From Caryophanales bacterium UBA3620 (GTDB lineage Bacteria; Bacillota_I; Bacilli_A; RF39; UBA660), in NCBI GenBank assembly GCA_002375205.1, contig DFLL01000045.1:1-13585 (forward strand): a stretch of 13,585 bases of DNA. Reading direction: 5' to 3'. The position numbers and the translations under genes are program-made. The notes under the pieces were generated by a model. That model worked only from the letters and a program-made list of their open reading frames with translations. It had not been told where the DNA came from and ran no database searches. Position 1 is the stretch's first letter. Every line of letters begins with the position of its first letter. Of this stretch, positions 6,529 to 11,811 are shown in pieces.

Positions 6529-6850
6529 ACTCATCTACTTTTTCTAAAAACAATTTCTTTACAAAAGCTCCCCTCTTTTCTCTTTTGATTTCCATAACGG
6601 AAATAATATCATCAAGATTTTTATCCTCAAGTTTAGCTAGTCCCAACATAACTTCCAACATATCGGCCAATTCTTCAATTCGATCATTACCAGTAGCAGC
6701 AAGCACTTCTTTATATTCTTCTAGTAACTTAACTTCTAAAGCATTTTTATAGCCTTCATCATCTAATACTTTAATTTTTGGATTTCCACCATTTTTAATA
6801 ATTATTTCCGGTATTCTATCTCTGACTAATTTATTATATATTTTTTCCAT
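6527..6850 (-). CDS. MazG-like nucleotide pyrophosphohydrolase
   Basis: A 107-residue all-alpha NTP pyrophosphohydrolase of the MazG/phosphoribosyl-ATP pyrophosphohydrolase superfamily. The opening MEKIYNKLVRDRIPEIIIKNG is characteristic of the small stand-alone group often labelled phosphoribosyl-ATP pyrophosphohydrolase-like. The metal-binding helices carry LLEEYKEV and, after a short gap, RIEELADMLEVM, giving the EExxE...ExxD arrangement. These enzymes are thought to clear non-canonical nucleotides; a role in histidine synthesis is unlikely with no his genes nearby. The ATG at 6848-6850 is preceded by AGGTGG at five bases. An in-frame GTG at 6859 lies inside that ribosome site and is rejected. 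The gene starts 23 nt after the 3D-domain gene and ends in a strong terminator. Confidence 0.85.
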   Translation of the reverse strand: MEKIYNKLVRDRIPEIIIKNGGNPKIKVLDDEGYKNALEVKLLEEYKEVLAATGNDRIEELADMLEVMLGLAKLEDKNLDDIISVMEIKREKRGAFVKKLFLEKVDE

Positions 6851-6873
6851 AAAAACCACCTAAAAATATAATA

Positions 6874-7593
6874 TTATCTACCACTTCTTAAAAGTTCAAA
6901 TGTAACATTACGAGTTAAAGGTACAAGATTAGGAGAACTCTCACTCTCAAAAGCTAAATCAAATAAAGTACCTCTTCCAAATCCAACATTTCCACCCCTA
7001 TCAAGAACAATTCCAATAAAATCGTCCATTGTTGGAACATTACTTACTCTAATAATAGAATAAAACGGAAATGATGGGTCTGCTGCTAATATTCTTACAG
7101 TTCCAAATTCACTATCTTCATAATAAATAGAATCGTATAAATTATGACCTGTACTAGTTCTACCACCACATCCAACACAATCAGGACCATATCCAGTTAA
7201 ATTACCAACAACAGTTTGTAATACTTCTCTTTCCTCAGATAAACTAGTAACAGAAGGTTCTTCCTTTTCTTCTTTTTGAGGTTCTTCTTCTACTAAAGGT
7301 TCTTCTTCTACTACTTCTTCTTTAATTTCTTCTATTTTTACTTCTTCTACTAATTCTTCGATTTTTTCTTCTTTCTCATCTTCTTTTTCTTCTACTTTGA
7401 GATTATTATCATCTATCTTTTCCTTTTCAAATAAAATTGAAATATTATCATCCATCTTATCTAAGTTATCATTATCAATAACATAAACCATCGAATTATT
7501 ATTCTTAGTATTAGAAAATAAAATAACTAAAAATACACTAACTAATAAAGATAAGCAAGAAATAGTAATAACCTTAGCAAGATATTTTTTCAT
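6874..7593 (-). CDS. Secreted or anchored 3D-domain protein with an acidic linker
   Basis: A 239-residue envelope protein. A signal anchor or signal peptide spans about 8-27. A very acidic low-complexity linker follows at about 56-120, made of repeated EE(K/V/P) units. The C-terminal half (about 128-238) is a 3D domain, a double-psi beta-barrel related to MltA-type murein hydrolases. It shows LTGYGPDCVGCGG (Cys139, Cys142), ILAADPSF (Asp172), GIVLDRGG (Asp198) and TLFDLAF (Asp212), so the three namesake aspartates are present. In Bacillus, yabE, a 3D-domain protein gene, also follows metS and tatD. This protein lacks the G5 and DUF348 repeats of YabE and is much shorter, so I do not use that symbol. 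Peptidoglycan is the likely target by family. GAGGTGAG precedes the ATG, and a near-consensus promoter lies in the end of tatD. Confidence 0.82.
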   Translation of the reverse strand: MKKYLAKVITISCLSLLVSVFLVILFSNTKNNNSMVYVIDNDNLDKMDDNISILFEKEKIDDNNLKVEEKEDEKEEKIEELVEEVKIEEIKEEVVEEEPLVEEEPQKEEKEEPSVTSLSEEREVLQTVVGNLTGYGPDCVGCGGRTSTGHNLYDSIYYEDSEFGTVRILAADPSFPFYSIIRVSNVPTMDDFIGIVLDRGGNVGFGRGTLFDLAFESESSPNLVPLTRNVTFELLRSGR

Positions 7594-7627
7594 TAAGTCT
7601 CACCTCATTTATTTTTCTAACATCATA

Positions 7628-7656
7628 ATTGTAACATTAATCATTTAAATTGTCAA
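7628..7656 (-). promoter_or_regulatory. Sigma-A promoter of the 3D-domain gene
   Basis: TTGACA (7651-7656), a 17-bp spacer ending in TGT, and TACAAT (7628-7633) give 11 of 12 consensus positions plus an extended -10. The -35 lies inside the last codons of tatD. The start is expected near 7621, giving a leader of about 28 nt. Confidence 0.85.
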
Positions 7657-8398
7657 ATAGCCTCTTTGCATTACCAGTAGTAGTCCCCCTAACATCATTA
7701 ATATTAATACCCTTAATATCACTAATAGCCTTTGCAATATAAGGAATATATTTAGGACTATTAGGAGTACCCCTATAAGGTTCAGGAGTTAAATAAGGAC
7801 TATCCGTCTCTAATAATATATATGATAAATCTATATCTTTTACCACTTCTTTTACATTTTTAGCATTTTTAAAAGTAACAACTCCCCCAATACCAAGCAT
7901 ATATCCAAGTTTAGTAAACTCCCTAGCCATTTCAATAGAACCGCTATAAGAATGAATACTACCTCTTAAATTGTATTCTTTTAAAATATCATATGTATCC
8001 CCGATAGCATCCCTCGAATGAACAATAATAGGTTTATTATATTTTTTAGCAATATCAAGTTGTTTCCTAAATACATATATTTCTTTTTCTTTATTAGTAT
8101 TATCATAATGATAATCAAGACCAATTTCTCCTATAGCAACAACCTTTTCATCATTAATATTATCTTCTAACCAATCAAAATATTCATCACTAAAATCATC
8201 TAACTCTGTTGGATGAAAACCAATCGCAGCATATACATTATCATATTTATGAGATATTTCTATAGCTTCTTTATTACTCTTCATATCACATCCATTAACA
8301 ATAAACTTACATACTCCTTCTTCAATACTCTCTCTAATAACATCATCTATATTATTATAGTATTCTTTATATAAATGACAGTGTGTATCTATATACAT
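7637..8398 (-). CDS. tatD: TatD-family metal-dependent hydrolase / DNase
   Basis: A 253-residue TIM-barrel metal-dependent hydrolase. All expected metal ligands are present: His6 and His8 in DTHCHL, Glu91 in GEIGLDY, His127 in IIVHSRD, His149 in SIHSYSG (usually HCFSG) and Asp199 in LLETDSPYLTP. The RGTPNSP motif follows. Family members act as 3'-5' exonucleases or deoxyribonucleases in DNA repair and turnover; the exact substrate cannot be told from sequence. GGAGGT precedes the ATG. The order metG-tatD-3D protein matches Bacillus metS-yabD-yabE. Unusually, an intrinsic terminator sits 15 nt upstream of the start codon, so tatD depends either on readthrough or on a promoter I cannot define. 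Confidence 0.93.
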   Translation of the reverse strand: MYIDTHCHLYKEYYNNIDDVIRESIEEGVCKFIVNGCDMKSNKEAIEISHKYDNVYAAIGFHPTELDDFSDEYFDWLEDNINDEKVVAIGEIGLDYHYDNTNKEKEIYVFRKQLDIAKKYNKPIIVHSRDAIGDTYDILKEYNLRGSIHSYSGSIEMAREFTKLGYMLGIGGVVTFKNAKNVKEVVKDIDLSYILLETDSPYLTPEPYRGTPNSPKYIPYIAKAISDIKGININDVRGTTTGNAKRLFDNLND

Positions 8399-8413
8399 AT
8401 CTTTACCTCCAAT

Positions 8414-8442
8414 AAAAAAATTATACTATAATCATAGTACAA
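8414..8442 (-). terminator. Intrinsic terminator between the small membrane protein gene and tatD
   Basis: TTGTACTAT and ATAGTATAA pair over 9 bp (one G-U) around GATT, followed by seven T on the minus strand. The stem begins on the base after the TAA of the upstream gene. The right arm contains TATAAT, which could also act as a -10 box for tatD, but no -35 fits. Confidence 0.7.
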
Positions 8443-8604
8443 TTATTTTCTAAATCTTTCAAGACAAAATTTTAAAATAAGAATAAAAATAAAACCTAAA
8501 TAAGTATAATCAATACTATTCTTATTAAATAAAGCTAAAACCGCTAATAACAATATAAATATACTAGAAAGTACTTCTATATAAATATCCCTAGTCTTAA
8601 GCAT
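8443..8604 (-). CDS. Small two-helix membrane protein, unrecognised
   Basis: A 53-residue protein starting MLKTRDIYIEVLSS, with two predicted membrane helices at about 10-25 and 33-46 and a basic end (LERFRK). I know no family for it. The start at 8602-8604 is chosen because AAGGAG and AAGGG lie just upstream. An ATG 18 codons further up would add a very basic stretch (ALKRRKGDRR) and has no ribosome site, and it lies only about ten bases after the -10 box at 8649-8654. The gene has a good promoter and its own terminator, which supports it as a real separate unit between metG and tatD. Confidence 0.6.
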   Translation of the reverse strand: MLKTRDIYIEVLSSIFILLLAVLALFNKNSIDYTYLGFIFILILKFCLERFRK

Positions 8605-8648
8605 AACCCTTCTATCTCCTTTTCTTCTTTTTAGGGCACTACTCTCAA

Positions 8649-8677
8649 AATATATCATACATTTATTATTCTGTAAA
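8649..8677 (-). promoter_or_regulatory. Sigma-A promoter of the small membrane protein gene
   Basis: TTTACA (8672-8677), a 17-bp spacer ending in TGA, and TATATT (8649-8654) match 10 of 12 consensus positions and include an extended -10. It lies just downstream of the metG terminator. Confidence 0.65.
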
Positions 8678-8712
8678 TATCATTTTTTTAATTTTACACA
8701 TCCATTTACATC

Positions 8713-8735
8713 AAAAAAAGAGAAACTAGTTCTCT
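8713..8735 (-). terminator. Intrinsic terminator of the dut-metG operon
   Basis: AGAGAA and TTCTCT form a 6-bp stem followed by a run of T on the minus strand. The loop CTAGT contains the metG stop codon TAG (8726-8728). Confidence 0.85.
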
Positions 8736-10258
8736 ATTCTTTGAAATAATACTTCAGGATTATTAACCTTAGTACCAGACATATATCCACCAAATTCTTC
8801 TATACTATCAAAACTCTTTAACTCAGTATTAATCTGATAAAAGATCTTTTCACTAGTCTCAGGCATAAAGGCTTGTAATAGTACTGCACCTATTCTAATA
8901 CCTTCAACTAAATTATAGATAACAGTATTAAGTCTATCTTTCCTACTATCATCTTTAGCAAGTACCCAAGGAGTAGTCTCATCAATATACTTATTACATC
9001 TTCTAAATAAATCTATAACTTCTTCTAATGCATCCGCTACTCTAAGATTATTCATTTTTTCATCGATAATACACTTCTTACCAAGTACATAATTCTTAAA
9101 CTCAGTATCAATATCTTCACAAGTATTAGTATTAGTAATAATACCATCAAAATATTTATTAGCCATGCCAATCGTCCTATTAACTAAATTTCCAACAACA
9201 TTAGCTAGATTACTATTAATAGCCTCTATTAATAATTCTCTCGTATAATTACCATCTGAAGCAAAAGGAATCTCATGTAGCATATAAAATCTAACTGCAT
9301 CTACTCCAAACTCATTAACTAAATCATCAGCATAAGTAATATTACCCTTACTCTTACTCATCTTATCATTACTAAATAGTAGCCATGGATGACCAAATAT
9401 CTTATGAGGAAGTTCTAATCCTAATAAATGAAGCATAATAGGCCAGTATATCGTATGAAATCTAAGAATATCTTTACCAATAATATGTACATCACATGGC
9501 CAATATTTCTTAAATTCTTCACTACACTCTCCATCTACATTATATCCTAAGAAAGTAATATAATTAGATAGTGCATCTATCCATACATAGACTACATGAT
9601 TAGTATCAAAAGATACAGGAATACCCCATTTAAAAGAAGTTCTAGATACACATAAATCCTGTAGTCCTGGTTTAATAAAATTATTCATAATTTCATTCTT
9701 TCTAGATTCTGGTTCAATAAAACCAGGATGACTTTCAATATATTCTTCAAGCCATTTAGAATACTTACTAGTTCTTAAGAAATATGCTTCTTCACTAGAC
9801 TCATGAACTTCTCTACCGCAATCAGGACATTTTCCATCTACTAGTTGACTCTCAGTCCAGAATGATTCACAAGGAGTACAATAAAGTCCCTTATATTCAC
9901 CTTTATAAATATCTCCTTGATCATATAACTTCTTAAAAATATCTTGTACTACTCTTTCATGATTCTTATCCGTAGTTCTAATAAATCTATCATAACTAGT
10001 ATTCATAATATCCCAAATATTTTTAATCTCACTAGCAACTTCATCAACATATTCCTGTGGACTAACCCCTTTTTCTTTAGCCTTAATCTCTATCTTTTCA
10101 CCATGTTCATCAGTACCAGTCTGAAAATAAACATCATAGCCACTAAGTCTCTTATACCTAGCAATAGCATCAGTTAGAACTATCTCATAAGTATTACCAA
10201 TATGCGGTTTAGCACTAGTATAAGCAATTGCCGTACTAATATAAAACTTTTTATTCAT
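8726..10258 (-). CDS. metG: Methionyl-tRNA synthetase, short form
   Basis: A 510-residue class I synthetase that charges initiator and elongator tRNA-Met. The signature HIGN is at 19-22 (AKPHIGNTYE), and KMSKS is at 299-303. A zinc knuckle uses Cys127, Cys130, Cys144 and Cys147 (YCTPCESFW and CPDCG). VVYVWIDALSNYI and GKDILRFHTIYWP are typical MetRS blocks. The protein stops after the alpha-helical anticodon domain and lacks the C-terminal tRNA-binding (EMAP/Trbp111) domain seen in the longer Bacillus enzyme. The ATG at 10256-10258 is selected by GGAG nine bases upstream; starts further up have no ribosome site and would add a non-conserved tail. It overlaps the dUTPase-like gene by 8 nt, so the two are translationally coupled under the same methionine T-box. 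Confidence 0.96.
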   Translation of the reverse strand: MNKKFYISTAIAYTSAKPHIGNTYEIVLTDAIARYKRLSGYDVYFQTGTDEHGEKIEIKAKEKGVSPQEYVDEVASEIKNIWDIMNTSYDRFIRTTDKNHERVVQDIFKKLYDQGDIYKGEYKGLYCTPCESFWTESQLVDGKCPDCGREVHESSEEAYFLRTSKYSKWLEEYIESHPGFIEPESRKNEIMNNFIKPGLQDLCVSRTSFKWGIPVSFDTNHVVYVWIDALSNYITFLGYNVDGECSEEFKKYWPCDVHIIGKDILRFHTIYWPIMLHLLGLELPHKIFGHPWLLFSNDKMSKSKGNITYADDLVNEFGVDAVRFYMLHEIPFASDGNYTRELLIEAINSNLANVVGNLVNRTIGMANKYFDGIITNTNTCEDIDTEFKNYVLGKKCIIDEKMNNLRVADALEEVIDLFRRCNKYIDETTPWVLAKDDSRKDRLNTVIYNLVEGIRIGAVLLQAFMPETSEKIFYQINTELKSFDSIEEFGGYMSGTKVNNPEVLFQRIEN

Positions 10259-10733
10259 CTTTTTCATCTCCATTCGTACTACCAATACCACCTATTCTAT
10301 CCCCTATAGCCATATCATCATCAGTAATAAAGTAAGGAGTAAATATACCTTGAACAAACCTATCTCCCTTCTTTATCTCTAATACCTTATCTCCATCATT
10401 TTTAAGAGCTACCATAATATGACCATCATTCTCTTTATTCCCATAATATTCTTTATCAATAATACCTACCTGATTACACATCCGAATGTTATATTTAAAA
10501 CCAAGAATACTTCTTATATAAATAGCTAAATATTCATTATCTTCCATCATACACTTAATACCAGTAGGAATAACTTTTCTCTCTCCTGGATTTAAAGTAA
10601 AATCAAGAATACTATAAAAATCATATCCCTCAGAATATTTAGTACTCCTTTTAGGTAAAATTATATCACCATAATTACCATCAGGAATATCTCTCTCAAA
10701 TACTTCTTCTTTAACCTTTTCAAATTTGCTCAT
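10251..10733 (-). CDS. dUTPase-like nucleotidohydrolase (dUTP diphosphatase)
   Basis: A 160-residue trimeric-type dUTPase-fold protein, expected to hydrolyse dUTP to dUMP and pyrophosphate and so keep uracil out of DNA. The five family motifs are recognisable: SEGYDFYS near 34-41 (motif 1, Asp38), RSILGFKYNI at 74-83 (motif 2), VGIIDKEYYGN at 89-99 (motif 3, Asp93), KGDRFVQGIF at 122-131 (motif 4) and RIGGIGSTN at 146-154 (motif 5). Motif 2 departs from the usual GRSGLA form, so related dCTP-handling activity cannot be excluded. The ATG at 10731-10733 has GGAG nine bases upstream; an in-frame ATG at 10766 overlaps the T-box U-run region and is rejected. It is the first gene after the T-box and overlaps metG by 8 nt. 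Confidence 0.85.
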   Translation of the reverse strand: MSKFEKVKEEVFERDIPDGNYGDIILPKRSTKYSEGYDFYSILDFTLNPGERKVIPTGIKCMMEDNEYLAIYIRSILGFKYNIRMCNQVGIIDKEYYGNKENDGHIMVALKNDGDKVLEIKKGDRFVQGIFTPYFITDDDMAIGDRIGGIGSTNGDEKDE

Positions 10734-10748
10734 AATAATCATCTCCAT

Positions 10749-10955
10749 AAAAAAAGATAGTAACACAAAGGACGAAATATATCCGTGGTACCACCTTACT
10801 TCTTTAACTCATTAAGCTATAACGCGCTACCGTTTACACCTATTAGATATAACAGCTCCAGAACCATTTATAATACCTTTCATTATCTATTTTCCACCAT
10901 CATAGACTCTCTATAAAATACTTAATATTACTCTTTCCTTCATCGCTTTACAACA
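10749..10955 (-). promoter_or_regulatory. T-box riboswitch, methionine type, for the dUTPase-metG operon
   Basis: The minus strand carries the T-box core GGTGGTACCACGG (10783-10795), which binds the uncharged tRNA acceptor end. Upstream is a Stem I with GCGATGAAGG, AGAGAG and a distal TGGTGGAAA. UAAUAUU pairs with GGUAUUA, which places UAAAUGG in the specifier loop. The specifier codon reads AUG (10865-10867), so the ligand is tRNA-Met, which fits metG downstream. A terminator competes with the antiterminator: AAAGAAGTAA (10796-10805) pairs over 10 bp, with one bulged A, to TTACTATCTTT, followed by more T. Uncharged tRNA-Met should allow readthrough. The helix pairings are hand-drawn; the T-box call itself is strong. 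Confidence 0.92.
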
Positions 10956-10957
10956 AG

Positions 10958-10986
10958 ATTTTACCATATAATTATATATTTTACAA
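10958..10986 (-). promoter_or_regulatory. Sigma-A promoter of the T-box/dUTPase/metG operon
   Basis: TTGTAA (10981-10986), 17 bp ending in TGG, and TAAAAT (10958-10963) form a good promoter with extended -10. Transcription should start near 10951, at the first bases of Stem I of the T-box. Confidence 0.75.
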
Positions 10987-11168
10987 TACTTTTTTATTCT
11001 TCAAGTAGCCATTTTGTCGTCTCGAAAAGACAAAAATATAAAAAAATAGAATTTTGTCGTCTGCAACTAACTTTTTTTATTTAACCGCTTCGCTTCCCGG
11101 ATTAACAAGTAAATACTCCATAGCCCAGTATTAAAAAAGCCTTCTATCAACAGGTATTGTTGATAAAC
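10987..11168. other. Unassigned structured intergenic block
   Basis: No protein gene is supported here. Read on the minus strand it holds three hairpins in a row: an 8-bp stem TATCAACA/TGTTGATA (11145-11165), a 6-bp stem AATACT/AGTATT (11112-11132), and TTAATCCG/CGGTTAA with one bulge (11081-11105). A T-run at 11133-11138 can pair with an A-run near 11074-11080 and enclose the last two as a three-way junction. The stretch 11081-11132 is clearly richer in G and C than its surroundings. Three copies of TTTTGTC follow towards the T-box promoter. I do not recognise a known RNA family. It could be a small RNA, an operator region or the remnant of a lost gene. Confidence 0.45.
11011..11062. repeat. 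Direct and inverted copies of ATTTTGTC upstream of the T-box promoter
   Basis: ATTTTGTCGTCT occurs twice as an exact 12-bp direct repeat with a 40-bp period (11011-11022 and 11051-11062). Between them GACAAAA (11028-11034) is an inverted copy of the core TTTTGTC. The nearest copy ends about 25 bp upstream of the -35 box, a typical place for regulator binding. Confidence 0.6.
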
Positions 11169-11195
11169 AAAAAAATCATAGACTTTAATCTATGA
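11169..11195 (-). terminator. Intrinsic terminator of spoVT, stop codon in the loop
   Basis: TCATAGA and TCTATGA form a perfect 7-bp stem around TTAAAG, followed by seven T on the minus strand. The spoVT stop TAA (11185-11187) lies in the loop. Confidence 0.88.
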
Positions 11196-11715
11196 ATTGT
11201 TTACTAAGTAATTTAGATAAAATAATCCCCATCTTATCTTCAACATCAGTAATAGGAGTATCCGTACTAATAATAATAACACTCCCAATAGCATCACCAT
11301 TATCCACTATTGAAGTAAAAGTATAATAACCATTATCCTCAACACCCTCAATAACACTAAACATCTTCTTTTGTTTTTCGGAAAAAGAATCTCTTCTATC
11401 AATACTTCTCTCAGTAAATTCATTAATCTCTTTACCTAAATATTTCTTCTTTAAAGGACCAGCTACTGCAATAACTTTATCTCTATCCGTAACAATAATA
11501 TTATGTTTAATAATCTGATTAAAAGCCTCTACATAATCAACAGATACACTCTCAATATTCTCTAACTGAGAATATTTTTTAAGTACTATAGAATCTCCTT
11601 CAACAAATACCTCTAAACTTTCTCCATTCTTAATTCTAAGATTCTTTCTAATCTCTTTAGGAATAACAATTCTACCTAGTTCATCAATTCTTCTAATAAC
11701 ACCAGTAGTCTTCAA
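11185..11715 (-). CDS. spoVT: Stage V sporulation protein T, AbrB-type transcription regulator
   Basis: A 176-residue regulator of late forespore genes. The N-terminal AbrB/SpoVT swapped-hairpin DNA-binding domain spans about 1-50 (TGVIRRIDELGRIVIPKEIR, then LRIKNGESLEVFV). The C-terminal GAF-like domain spans about 55-176, with IIVTDRDKVIAVAG and DNGDAIGSVIIIS as recognisable blocks. Length and layout match Bacillus SpoVT and differ from AbrB itself, which has no GAF domain. The start codon is TTG (11713-11715), with AAGGTGAT seven bases upstream; the reading MKTTGVIRR fits the family N-terminus. mfd immediately upstream is the Bacillus arrangement. A sigma-G promoter is expected, but I could not place one with confidence in the 92-nt gap. 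Confidence 0.94.
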   Translation of the reverse strand: MKTTGVIRRIDELGRIVIPKEIRKNLRIKNGESLEVFVEGDSIVLKKYSQLENIESVSVDYVEAFNQIIKHNIIVTDRDKVIAVAGPLKKKYLGKEINEFTERSIDRRDSFSEKQKKMFSVIEGVEDNGYYTFTSIVDNGDAIGSVIIISTDTPITDVEDKMGIILSKLLSKQFID

Positions 11716-11781
11716 TTAATATCACCTTTAACTTTCTCTTTTATATTCTTCCATATAACTAAATATTTATACAAATAATAT

Positions 11782-11811
11782 AAAAAAATTAAAGATAAAT
11801 ATTATCTCTAA
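11782..11811 (-). terminator. Intrinsic terminator of mfd, overlapping its stop codon
   Basis: TTAGAGATAA and TTATCTTTAA pair over 10 bp (one G-U) around TAT, followed by seven T on the minus strand. The mfd stop TAG (11808-11810) lies in the left arm. The stem is AT-rich but long. Confidence 0.75.

Noticed and set aside
9944..10177. Plus-strand open frame opposite metG
   Set aside because: Shadow of the metG catalytic region, with no supporting signals.
11008..11042. Possible plus-strand promoter (TTGTCG, 17 bp, TATAAA) that could transcribe an antisense or small RNA towards spoVT
   Set aside because: The -35 matches only four of six positions, the spacer lies in the TTTTGTC repeats, and no good plus-strand terminator follows. 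It is kept only as a possibility for the unassigned block.
11077..11121. A 14-codon minus-strand ORF reading MEYLLVNPGSEAVK, which recalls the N-terminus of acetate or butyrate kinases
   Set aside because: It is too short, lacks a good ribosome site, uses CCG and GCG codons that look unusual for this window, and coincides with a hairpin. No further kinase sequence follows, so the likeness is probably chance, though a gene relic is not excluded.
11716..11781. Sigma-G promoter of spoVT (GTATA followed about 19 nt later by GAATATA)
   Set aside because: The -10 candidate misses key positions of CATNMTA and the spacing is off, so it is not listed as a feature.
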